Below are positions 9,868 through 20,860 of a stretch of DNA of 64,000 bases, piece by piece. The DNA lies in NCBI GenBank assembly GCA_023053575.1, contig JAKZAP010000003.1, positions 8,098,561 through 8,162,560 on the forward strand, in the 5' to 3' direction. The DNA is from Branchinecta lynchi. Lineage: Eukaryota > Arthropoda > Branchiopoda > Anostraca > Branchinectidae. Each line of letters starts with the position of its first letter. The first letter of the stretch is position 1. Position numbers and translations under genes: made by a program. The notes under the pieces were generated by a model. The model was not told where the DNA came from. It saw only the letters and a program-made list of their open reading frames with translations, and made no database searches.

Positions 9868-10220
9868 GTCGGTGCTATTGGCTTATTTGTTCTTGAATAT
9901 ACAGACCTAACACACGAACGGTAAGGTTCGCGTGTTGTGACAGCGGGAATAGGCTGATCCCAACAGCGTCCTGGGTAGTAGCAAGAGCTCTTGTTGTATC
10001 AATCAATCAGTTTAATTCCAACCCCGAAATCACTTGGTGAACCGGGCGGAAACTGGAATCACTTGCGAACGTTACGAGTAATACACGAACAAATAATATA
10101 AAACAAAAAATATTCAAGTACAGTTAAAATGTTTTCTGAAATATGGAGCGAATTAATTGTATCTGTCTGACGATTTGACGGAAGAAGAAGAACTTTACAT
10201 GACTCAATACTTATCTTTAT
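9868..10220. other. Probable 3' flank of minus-strand LINE
   Basis: AT-moderate sequence with an ATCAATCAATCAG stretch near 9997, directly downstream (minus sense) of the LINE remnant at 10221. An imperfect palindrome (GAACGGTAAGGTTC) lies near 9914. Nothing coding. Confidence 0.35.
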
Positions 10221-10620
10221 TTAACTAATACACTCTTTAAAATTGGCATATTTTATGTATCTTAGCTTTATTTTTTTTTTCAAGAACATCGGTCTCCTGG
10301 GGTCTGAGAGTTGCTCGCATTCAACCAGAAAATGGCGTTCTTCCTCTGTATTAAAGCACAGGGGGCATTGTCGCTTACTATTTGGGATCTTATTATCCCA
10401 ATTACTCCGACCACCTACTGGCAGACAGTTCGCTCGTAGCTGAAACCACAGGCGCAGGCTCTCCACCGGTGGGTATAACTTGAAGTAAATTTCCATTCCA
10501 AAAATCTGCTTAATTCTTTGTAATACTTTAATGTATTTGAATTTTGTGTGTGTTCGTACCAAGCCTGAACCTCTTGTTCTTCTAACACTCTTGGGAATTC
10601 GCGTATGAAGCTCGTCGGAT
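10221..10620 (-). pseudogene. LINE reverse-transcriptase C-terminal zinc-binding remnant
   Basis: The minus frame 10562-10221 gives RLWFQLRANCLPVGGRSNWD and then CPLCFNTEEERHFLVECEQL. CxxC-x6-ExRHFLxxC is the zinc-finger-like tail after the RT domain in many LINE polyproteins. A competing frame upstream reads WYEHTQNSNTLKYYKEL, so a frameshift near 10480 is likely. The rest of RT is absent, so this is a 3' fragment. Confidence 0.72.
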
Positions 10621-11157
10621 CTCCTTCCAGCCCTCTTCCTTCGGAAAGAGGGCGGAAAAAGAAGTTTGGATCTCGGGTCGTTCTTTCTTTGAAGGATGAG
10701 TGGTCCTACGGTGTCCAGAATTCAAAAAGTACCGGGAAACACCGAACCTCCTAATAATAACTCTATTCTGATGCCAAGGAAGGGGGGGGGGGATTAAAGA
10801 AGAAGTTTAACATAACGATAATAAGTCTTTCAAAGAGAAAAATTTCTTGAGATAACGGTCTTTGCAAGACAGTGGAGAAACAAAGAAAATGGAATGGTAT
10901 ATAGAATGTTGCATTCCAGTTCAGATTCCCGGAAAAAAGAATGATCGTCTCCTATGTATCAACCCTCGCAGGTGTCTTTACACCGTGAACGCGTACTTTC
11001 TGGTGTAATACGGGGGGTGAAGGAAGATGTACCCTTCGGACTCGGTCCCGTAAAGTATTCGGTAGCGTGGAGGAGGCTCGTGGGGTCTATCTCCTAGGGC
11101 GTTATAGAGTCAAACGAACTAGAGTGCGGATATATGTATAATAGATATTTCGACTTA
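10621..11157. other. Unassigned sequence
   Basis: No recognised repeat or coding exon. G-rich tracts near 10782 and 11018. A frame resembling LINE protein is not sustained. Confidence 0.3.
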
Positions 11158-11289
11158 CTTAATACATGGAGCACATACACTTGTAGTTTCATTATAACAC
11201 TGTTACCTCAAGTCTGGCTTAAGATCGACTGACTTCTTACTACATATATCTTTGCCCTTATATAGTTGTATTTCCTTGAAACGCTTCCG
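11158..11289 (+). repeat. 132-bp direct repeat, left copy
   Basis: Matches 11811-11942 with only two differences (both transitions). The pair brackets 521 bp. It lacks TG...CA ends, so it is not an obvious LTR; it may be a recent local duplication. Confidence 0.8.
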
Positions 11290-11810
11290 GGGCTCTCACT
11301 GTCAGAAAAAATCGGTCTTCACCTACTCCCCTTTCACCGTCGGATGGGAAGTCCGATCCTAGGGTGTGGGGTGAATCTAGCCATTTAGTTTTGGCTTTGC
11401 TATGTATCATCGCACAAATCAAAATTAGACGTAGTTAAACAACCTAAAGGAATCTGATGCTGTCTTGTGGAGCTATTCCGCGACTTTAACTGATTCCCTC
11501 CACCTCCCGTCGTCCGCACTTTCCCATCAGTCCCTCCCCCCAGACTATTCACGGTATCATGCGCCAATAGGCGGCACAGAGGACACTGCCGTTGAAGGTT
11601 CTGACCTTTCTCTCCTGAAGGATCTGTTGTTGAGTGTTAAGGGTATTATACCCTTACTTCTCAGTGAGGGGTCGGTGCAGTTGTTGGTCCTCTCTTCCAC
11701 AATAGGGTAACTTTGGCTCCCTGGCGTCGTGTGTTAGTGGGGGTGGAGAGTCGATGGTGAAGAGTGCCGATCTGGGGGGTTGCAGGTCATCTCTCGGCAG
11801 GTAATCTCAA

Positions 11811-11942
11811 CTTAATACATGGAGCACATACACTTGTAGTTTCACTATAACACTGTTACCTTAAGTCTGGCTTAAGATCGACTGACTTCTTACTACATAT
11901 ATCTTTGCCCTTATATAGTTGTATTTCCTTGAAACGCTTCCG
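11811..11942 (+). repeat. 132-bp direct repeat, right copy
   Basis: Second copy of the unit at 11158-11289. Both end GAAACGCTTCCG and diverge at once beyond it. GAAACGCTT also occurs in family B copies, so the border may lie at a B remnant. Confidence 0.8.
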
Positions 11943-12139
11943 CTTTTCTTAGAGCTCCTTGGAGCATGAGTACTGGCAACACTTGGCGAAGGAAACGAAG
12001 TGTAGGAAATCGAGGCTTCTGCGACAAATAAGAACTTTGCGAGAGTCCCTTGAATGAACCGATGATTCAGGCGACTTTCGCAGGTTCGGACATCATTTCC
12101 GGGGTGAGGGAGCGAAGGAGTTCCTATCACTACACTGGC

Positions 12140-12440
12140 GTACCTCCCTACACCCTACTTGTCGGAGTTACTATGCATGACGTCACGGATCCTGGTTTCT
12201 TGACGTCAAGGCTGGAACGGCTTTTATGGCGAAGTACCATGAACTGGCTAATCACGTCGCAGAGATCGTAGTTACCACGCTTACTACGCTCCGGGGCTTG
12301 GCAAACAAATAGTTAGTATCAGGTACAATTTTAAGAAAGTTGGAACGGTCAGCGCAGTAACTTTTCCCGAGGTTGGAAAGAAACCATTACACCTGTAAAC
12401 CATTACACAAAGCTGTAAACCATTACAGGAGTGTCTCCTT
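12140..12440 (-). mobile_element. Degenerate family I element
   Basis: In minus sense it follows the 305-bp family I element (ATGCATAGTAAC, AAGGCTGGAACGG, GTTGGAACGGTCAGC, TAGTAACT-like motifs) but with many substitutions and unclear ends. Older than the copies at 519 and 57735. Confidence 0.5.
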
Positions 12441-12467
12441 CCCCGAAGTTGAACCAGAGGATTTGCC

Positions 12468-12540
12468 AGCCTGACGAGGACCCTTGCCAAGAAGGGCCGA
12501 AATATCGCTGATGAAGAATCATAGCTGACATATCCGTTGT
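12468..12540 (+). repeat. Family D hairpin, best hammerhead-like copy
   Basis: CCTGACGA, stem GG(A)CCCTT-GCCAAG-AAGGGCC, then GAAATATCGC and ATATCCG about 25 bases on. CTGANGA and GAAA around a stem equal the conserved hammerhead core; ATAT...ATATC could give stem III and a UC cleavage site. Flanking stem I pairing is weak. An alternative is an ordinary repeat hairpin. Confidence 0.5.
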
Positions 12541-12542
12541 AA

Positions 12543-13770
12543 ACATTGTTTGAATAAACTAGTAACATGCATAACTTTAGAACGGGTAATCCGGCATGCA
12601 TGAAACTTGTATATCAAGAACAAGTGCTTCAGATGCTCAGTTTCAAATCCAGACCAGATTCGATAACTGGGGGGGGGGGCTGGAGGGGGCACCGAAAATC
12701 TCGTGAAACGCTTCCACATAAGCTAGGACGATGAAACTTGACAGTCATGTCAGGGAACCGACCAGATTAACTTGGAAATAATCACTTCCCCGATCCGGCA
12801 ATTGTGGGGGGAGTGGAGGGATGGGAAATCCAAAAGTAGTAACATGCATAACTTTAGAAACGGACATGCATGAAACTTGACATATGTCCAGAACAAGTGC
12901 TTCAGATGCTCAGTTTCAAATCCAGACCAGATCCGATAACTTGGGGGGGGGGCTAGAGGGGGCACCGGAAATCTTGTGAAACGCTTCCAAATAAGTTAGG
13001 ACATTGAAATTTGGCAGGCATATCAGGGAACCGACCAGAATAGCTTGGAAATAATTACTTCTCCGATCCGGCCATCGTGGGGGGAGTGGAGGGATGGGAA
13101 ATTCGGAAACTACTACCGTGCAGGTCGACTTGAAAAAAGTTCTTTTCCCGATCCGATGATCGTGGGGTAGTGGAAGGATCGGTAATCCGGATTCTAGTGA
13201 CATTCATAACTTTGGAACGGGTGATCAGACGTGCATGGAACTGGTCAAGTTTCAATAACAAGTGTCTCAGATGATCAATGTCAAGTCTGGAACGGATCCG
13301 ATAACTTAGGGGGGGGGGGGATCTGGATGGGGGGGGGGGGGGCTTGAAATCTCAATGAAACGCTTAGAGTCGAGAGACCGAGATGGGACTTGGAGGGAAG
13401 AACAAGCATAAGCCGTAGATACATTATTGACGAAACAGGACCGGGTCGTGGCATAGTGGTGGGGAGTTGGAGGGAGTTTTCCCCAATTCCGATGATCACG
13501 AGTTAGGGTACTTCCAGATTAGCTATGACCGTGAAACTTTGCAGGCATGTTAGGGACTGGCTTAAAAATAGTCCCTCCCCCGATCCGATCATTGTTGGAG
13601 AAAGAAACAATTGTCAATGAGTGATAATAACCATTTCAGATTTACTAGATCATGCCCATTTTCTGATGAAATGAATATCGGGAGAGATATCCGGCCTTGA
13701 AAACTCCAAAACCGTATCTGACAAACATGCTAACTGTTCTTACAAGTGCCATATGAGCTTTCAGCTCTTG
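12543..13770 (-). mobile_element. Family B copy, minus orientation
   Basis: Tandem ~145-bp phrases (CATAACTTTAGAACGGG..., CGATCCGGCCATCGTGGGG, GGAAACGCTT...) with several 9-12 bp G runs, ending in the B terminus CAAGTGCCATATGAGC. Contains two near-repeats of the 12543-12730 unit at 12837-12990. Open minus-strand frames arise because the units are nearly multiples of three. Confidence 0.75.
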
Positions 13771-14089
13771 TTTGATTTCCTTCACGTTCCTTGTCAAGCC
13801 GCCTTTCTGCCCACTGTCCTCTTTCTTTCTACCCTAGTATGTAGTACAGTACCATAGTATTAGCAAGAACAAATAATTCAATAGAACCTCCATCTTTAGC
13901 CCCATGCAGCGACAATGGATACCCCAATAAAACTGAGCGGAGCTAGAGGTACTTGCTGTGAGGTTCGAGTTGACACCCGTCTACTTCCCTTCTTCACCGC
14001 TGCGCATATCAGATGAAAAACTGTAGGACGCCTGCAGGGGTTGAGAACCTAGCAATCTCTACCCTCCCCTCCAATTCCTCACTCTCAGC
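13771..14089. other. Unassigned sequence
   Basis: No repeat match or exon seen. It may be the upstream part of the LINE fragment starting at 14090, but I find no sustained RT frame. Confidence 0.3.
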
Positions 14090-14322
14090 ATGTTAAGGGT
14101 TGAACTCTTGGGAGTTCACATAACGGCGGATCTGAAGTGGGATAGACAGTTTGAAGTTATGCTAAGAAGAGGTAACATGTCCCTCCGTTCCCTCAAAGTA
14201 TTATCCCGTTATGGAGTCCCACCAAAGCATCTCCTAAGAGTTTATCTTTCTTTCATACGCCCACTTCTGGAATACTGTTGCCCCGTGTGCCACTTTGGAA
14301 TTACTCGTGAACAGTCTGATCG
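14090..14322 (+). pseudogene. LINE RT thumb remnant
   Basis: The frame reads LLGVHITADLKWDRQF, later YGVPPKHLLRVYLSFIRPLL and EYCCPVCH. LGVxIxxDLKWxxH...GVPxxxLxxxYxxxIRPLLEYxxPVxH is the classic end of RT in CR1/L2/Rex-type LINEs. It stops at 14322, where the family C element begins. 5'-truncated, non-functional. Confidence 0.83.
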
Positions 14323-15642
14323 CTTTTCATTTTATTCCTGGTAACTGAGAAGGGTCTAACCTGTGCGGTTTTTACGGAAAGTGTGGACCTTAGGCCGGAT
14401 TGATGAATATGACATTACATTTTGGAAAGCTCCGTAGAACTCTTGCCTGGGGCCAATAAGGATGGTTTTTGCTTGTCCTCGAGCCAGAGCCTACGGTTTG
14501 CGAAGTGAAGTGGAGTTGTATAGCCTATGTCGGAGAGGACCATCTCAATTTGTGTAGCGAACCTTTCGTTTCATCAAAAGATGTTTCTGCTTTCGAGTGC
14601 AAAGCTCCGTTCTAGCACGCTAGCAGGCAGGCACCAGTTTCAAACTGAAGATGGACTAAAATCTATAAGTGTTAAATATATGCGGCAGTTACCCGGCCCC
14701 ACAGCCAACATATCTTCTTTGAGTGATAAATAGAAAAATCTACAGAGACAAAAAAGTGGCTTTTTCCCAAGGGTCCGAAAGTGCTGCCATCTATTGTTTC
14801 TGTCCATGTCTGCGACGATTCCAGCTGAGTTTATAATTTTTTTTTTTTTTGCACTTGGGTTTGCGGTAGAGTAACGGTATCAGATGTGCCCCTTAAACTT
14901 TAAAAGTTCTCTCATTGCTAAAGAAACTAGAGCTTATCCTTTGCTCCTTTTTAAGTCGTGACGTTAGAAAGTTGGCCTACGGCAAAAAAGTCAACTTTTG
15001 AGCTAAGACAGGTAGAATTTTTTTGTTCGACGGCAATCGATAGCCATTGATGGGCTGATCAAAGTATATGTCATCCATTTTTTGGTACAAAAATTCCTTC
15101 ATGAGATACACCAGTTTGAAAATTTCAAAGGGGTTGACAACTTCAGTAGTAAGGTACACTGAAAACAAAAATAGGCGATACCTGTTATGAGACATGTAGG
15201 GGACTTTTAAGCAACAGTCGACTGTTGGCTCATAATCATCTTTGGTAATGAGGGGTTTGCCGCTTTTGCTAGTTGGTGTACCTGTTATTTGTTTCCGGTG
15301 TATTCGATGGTAAGAACAATTTGGTTCCCAATGGTAAGATATGCAAGGGACTTGTAAGTAATAATCGGCTGTTATGCTACAATCATCTTCTGCGATGATG
15401 GGTTTGCAACTTTTGCTAGCTGGTGTACCCATTATTTGTTTTCGGTTAAGGGTTAATGTATATCACGGGAGAGGGACTTGAAAGTAGGAATCGGTCCACG
15501 AGTGGCTAGGAATTTTTGCAATTGGGTGCACATTGTATTCGATTTCTATAAATCTGACAGTACGAAAGTTTGTGTCGATGGTCTATCAATGTAACCTAGG
15601 ATTAACTGTTTACACAACGGATACAAACGAAAATGTAAAGCA

Positions 15643-18600
15643 ACTAGACCTACGTTGCCCGGGCAACGTGAAGTGTTGCGGCAACCTTTGTCCGGCTTCG
15701 CCGGCTAAAGTGTTGCGAGAGCAACACTTTGGTTTTGTTTCTTCGCTGTCGGTTAAATGCTGAAATTGTCAACTTATCGAAGCTTTTAAAACGGTATGTT
15801 CTAAAAAGAATAATCGCATAATCAAAAGCTATTCTTTAGCGTTGTAAAACCAACAACAAAACAATATAAGAAGGCTATCCATAACGTTTCAGGATTAAAA
15901 TACCATAGATGACACTATTAATTATTACAAAACTACCTTATTGTTTTACATTACCGTATCGTTTGTACCCGTTGCTTAAACAGTTAATCCTAGGTTATAG
16001 CGATAGACCATCGATACAAACTTTCTTACTGTCATATTTACAGAAATCGAATACAATATGCACCAATTTTCAAAAATTTCTAGCCCCTCGTGAACCGATC
16101 TTACTTACAAGTCCGTCTCCCGTGATTGACATCAAATTCACCGGAAACAAATAATGGATACACCAGCTATCAAAAGTTCCAAACCCCTCATCGCTGAAGA
16201 TGATTATAGCATAAAAGCCGATTATTACTTACAAGTCCCATGCATGTCTTACAATTGGGCACAAAATTGTTCTTACCATCGAATACACCTGAGACAAATA
16301 AAAGGTATACCAACTAGCAAAAGCTGCAAACTCCTCGTTGCCGAAGATGATTAAGAGCTAACAGTCGACTGTTGCTTACAGTCGACTGTTGCTTACAAGT
16401 CCCTTACATGTCTCACAACTGGTATCGCCTATTTTTGGTTTCAGTGTGTACCTTACTCCTGAAGTTGTCAACCCCTTGAAACTTTCAAACTGGTTTATCT
16501 GACGAAGGATTTTTGTTCAAAAAAATGGATGGCATATATTTTGATCAGCTCTTCAAGGGCTATCGATTGCCCTAACCACAACAAAAGCATATCGGAAAAA
16601 GGGACTAAATTGACTTTGCAGTCAGTTGAACTTTATCCTTTTCAATCGTAGACATCGTGACGGATGAAAACTTGGAATAATATCCTATATAATCTAGTTG
16701 GTATTATAAAGCTATCCGTAAGTTTTTAGGATTAAAATACCATAGATGACACTATTAATTATTACGAAACTACCTTGTTTTACATTACAGTATCTTTTAT
16801 ACCCGTTGCGTTAACAGTAAATCCTAGGTTACAGCGATAGACCAACGATACAAACTTTCTTACCGTCAGATTTATATAAATCGAATACAATGTGCAACAA
16901 TTTGCACAAATTTCTAGCCCCTCGTGCACCGATTCTACTGACAAGTCCCTTTCCCGTGATAGACATCAAGTTCACCGGATAAAAATAATGGGTACACCGA
17001 CTAGCAAAAGTTGCAAACACCTCATCGCTGAAGATTTGTGTAGCATAACAGCCGATTATTACTTACAAGTCCCTTGCATGTTTTACATTTGGGAACCAAA
17101 TTGTTCATCAAATGACAGGTACGCCAACTAGCGAGAGCTGCAAACCCCTCATTGCCGAAGATGATTATAAGCTAACAGTCGCCTGTCGCGTACAAGTCCC
17201 CTAAATGTCTCACAACTGGTATCGCCTATTTTTGGTTTCAGTGTGTACCTTACTACTGAAGTTGTCAACCCCTTGAAACTTTCAAACTGGTGTATCTCAT
17301 AAAGGAATTTTTTTACAAAAAAATGGATGTCATATACTTTGATCAGCTCATCGGCGGCTATCGATTGCCGTCGAAGTTGAACTTTATCCTTTTCAATCGG
17401 AGATATCGTGACGGATGAAAACTTGGAACAATATCTTATATAATCTAGTTGATATTATAAAGCTATCCGTAACTTTTCAGGATTAAAATACCATAGATGA
17501 CACTATTAATTATTACAAAATTACCTTATTGTTTTACATTACCGTATCGTTTGTACCCGTTGCGTAAACAGTTAATCCTATGTTATAGCGATAGACCATC
17601 GATACAAACTTTCTTACCGTCATATTTACAGAAATCGAATACAATGTGCACCAATTTTCAAGAAATTCCTAGCCCCTCGTGAACCGATTCTTACTTACAA
17701 GTCCGTCTCCCGTGACTGACATCAAATTCACCGGAAACAAATAATGGATATACCAGCTATCAAAAGTTGCAAGCCCCTCATCGCTGAAGATGATTATAGC
17801 ATAACCTTTTTAAACGGGATGTTCTAAAAAAATTAATCATATGATCAAAAGGTATTCTTCAGTATTGTAAAAACAACAACAAAATAATATAGGAAGAAGG
17901 GACTAAATTAACTTTGCAGTCAGTTGTATCTATCGATTGCCGTCGAAGTTGTACTTTATCCTTTTCAATCGTAGACATCGTGACGGATGAAGACTTGGAA
18001 CAATATCTTATATAATCTAGTTGGTAATAGAAAGCTATCCGTAACTTTTCAGGATTAAAATACCATAGATGACACTATTAATTATTATGAAACTACCTCA
18101 TTGCTTTACATTTTCGTTTGTATCCGTTGTGTAAACAGTTAATCCTCGGTTACATTGATAGACCATCGACAAAAACTTTCTTACCGTCAGATTTATAGAA
18201 ATCGAATACAATGTGCACCCATTTGCAAAAATTCCTAGCCCCTCGTGAACCGATTCCTACTTACAAGTCCCTCTCCCGTGATATACATTAAGTTAACCGG
18301 AAACAAATAATGGGTACACCAGCTAGCAAAAGCTGCAAACCCATCATCGCAGAAGATGATTGTAGCATAACAGCAGATTATTACTTACAAGTCCCTTGCA
18401 TATCTTACCATTGGGAACCAAATTGTTCTTACCATGGAATACACCGGAAACAAATAACAGGTATACCAACTAGCAAAAGCTGCAAACCCCTCATTACCGA
18501 AGATGATTATGGGCTAACAGTCGACTGTTGCTTAAAAGTCCCCTATATGTATCATAACTGGTATCGCCTATTTTTGGTTTCAATGTACCTTACTATGAAG

Positions 18601-19486
18601 TTGTCAACCCCTTTGAAATTTTCAAACTGGTGTATCTCGTGAAGGAATTTTTGTACCAAAAAATAGATGACATATACTTTGATCAGCTCATCAATGGCTA
18701 TCGATTGCCGTCGAAAAAAAATTTCTACCTGTCTTAGTTCAAAAGTTGACTTTTTTGCCGTAGGCCAACTTTCTAACGTCACGACTTAGAAAGGAGCAAA
18801 GGATAAGCTCTAGTTTCTTTAGCAATGAGAGAACTTTTAAAGTTTAAGAGGCACATCTGATACCGTTACTCTACCACAAACCAAAGTGCAAAAAAAAAAA
18901 ATTATAAACTCAGCTGAAATCGTCGCAGACATGGACAGAAACAATAGATGGCAGCACTTTCGGACCCGTGGGAAAAAGCCACTTTTTTGTCTCTGTAGAT
19001 TTTTCTATTTATCACTCAAAGAAGATATGTTGGCTGTGGGGCCGGGTAACTGCCGCATATATTTAACACTTATAGATTTTAGTCCATCTTCAATTTGAAA
19101 CTGGTGCCTGCCTGCTTGCGTGCTAGAACGGGGCTTTCCACTCGAAAGCAGAAACATCTTTTGATGAAACGAAAGGTTCGCTACACAACTTCAGATAGTC
19201 CTCTCTGACATAGGCTATACAACTCCACTTCACTTCGCAAACCGTAGGCTCTGGCTCGAGGACAAGCAAAAACCATCCTTATTGGCCCCAGGCAAGAGTT
19301 ATACGGAGCTTTCCAAAATGTAATGTCATATTCATCAATCCGGCCTAAGGTCCACACTTTCCGTAAAAACCGCACAGGTTAGACCCTTCTCAGTTACCAG
19401 GAATAAAATGAAATCGGAGTCATAGGAAAAAAAAAAAAAAAAAAAAAAAACGAAGACAAAACCAAAGTGTTGCTCTCGCAACACAA
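15643..19486 (+). mobile_element. Inner family C element
   Basis: Starts CTAGACCTACG followed by four adjacent hairpins (CGTTGCCCGGGCAACG; GTTGCGGCAAC; CCGGCTTCGCCGG; AAGTGTTGCGAGAGCAACACTT). Four tandem units begin GGATTAAAATACCATAGATG (15893, 16729, 17479, 18054). It ends with a 24-A run (about 19429-19452) and an inverted copy of the last hairpin (19455-19484). CAA may be duplicated at both borders. Class uncertain. Confidence 0.7.
18310..18642 (+). other. Repeated open frame in family C
   Basis: The 110-codon frame has two ~52-residue repeats, each GxPxSKSCKPxIxEDD ... LxVPxxxHxW. Versions occur at 16154 and 16985 and, in the outer copy, minus 15432-14977 (151 codons). Indels and stops differ between copies. 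It may be a chance frame of a 156-bp repeat, because 156 is a multiple of three. I recognise no domain. Confidence 0.35.
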
Positions 19487-20860
19487 TGAGGTAGTTTCGT
19501 AATAATTAATAGTGTCATCTATGGTATTTTAATCCTGAAAAGTTACGGATAGCTTTATAATACCAACTAGATTATATAGGATATTGTTCCAGTTTTTCCA
19601 AGTTTTCATCCGTCACGATGTCAACGATTGAAAAGGATAAAGTTCAACTGACTGCAAAGTCAATTTAGTCCTTTTTTCCGATATTCTTTTGTTGTGGTTA
19701 GGGCAATCGATAGCACTTGATGAGCTGATCTAAGTATATGTCATCCATTTTTTTTGAACAAAAATCCTTCATGAGATAAACCCGTTTGAAAGTTTCAAGG
19801 GGTTGACAACTCCAGGAGTAACGTACACACTGAAACCAAAAAATAGGCGATACCAGCTGTCAGACATGTAAGGGACTTGTAAGCAACAGTCGACTGTAAG
19901 CAACAGTCGACTGTTAGCTCATAATCATCTTCGACAATGAGGAGTTGGCAGCTTTTGCTAGTTGGTATATCTGTTATTTGTTTCAGGTGTATTCGATGGT
20001 AAGAGCAATTTTGCTCCCAATTGTAAGACATGCATGGCGCTTATAAGTAATAATCGGCTTTTATGCTATAATCATTTTCAGCGATGAGGTGAATTTGATG
20101 TCAATCACGGGAGAAGGACTTGTAAGTAAGAATCGGTTCACGAGGGGCTAGAAATTTTTGAAAAGTGGTGTACATTGTATTCGATTTCTGTAAATATGAC
20201 GGTAAGAAAGTTTGTATCGATTGTCTATCACTATAACCTAGGATTAACTGTTTACGCAACGCGTACAAACGATACGATAATGTAAAACAATAAGGTAGTT
20301 TTTTAATAATTAATAGTGTTATCTATGGTATTTTAATCATGAAACGTTACGGATAGCTTTATAACACCAACTAGATTATATAGATATTGTTCCAAGTTTT
20401 CATCCGTCACGATATCTACGATTGAAAAGGATAAAGTTCAACTGACCGCCGAGTCAATTTATTCCCTTCTTCCGATATTGTTTCGTTGTTGGTTTTACAA
20501 CGCTAAAGAACAGCTTTTGATAATGTGATTATTCTTTTTAGAACATACCGTTTTAAAAGTTTCGATAAGTTGACAATTTCAGCATTTAACCGACAGCGAA
20601 GAAACAAAACCAAAGTGTTGCTCTCGCAACACTTTAGTCGGCGAAGCCGGACAAAGGTTGCCGCAACACTTCATGTTGCCCGGGCAACGTAGGTCTAGTT
20701 AGTGTTAATATGGACGAGAACCAACAAATCCGGTTGACCGTTGTATCGGTTTTGAAAATAAAATTGAATTGAATTGCAGCGAGTTAGACGCGACGTCACA
20801 ATGGTAGACAACCAATCAGCTGTGAAAAGACGACTCAGACGGTGTTCGTATTCTTCTGTG

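Larger units (their letters stand above)
14323..20703. mobile_element. Family C locus: element inserted into its own reverse-oriented copy
   Basis: The outer copy (minus) is split into 14323-15642 and 19487-20703; the inner copy (plus) is 15643-19486. The inner copy itself preserves the unbroken target at about 18098-18110 (CTCATTGCTTTAC), showing that the outer copy was cut between CTCA and TTGC. As a result 14323-15642 is the inverse of 18102-19412, and 15643-16620 that of 19680-20703. The units contain a repeated 50-codon phrase and a hairpin-rich end. Confidence 0.82.

Noticed and set aside
11158..11942. Direct repeats as LTRs of a small retrotransposon
   Set aside because: Ends lack TG...CA, no primer-binding site or purine tract is visible, and no flanking duplication was found.
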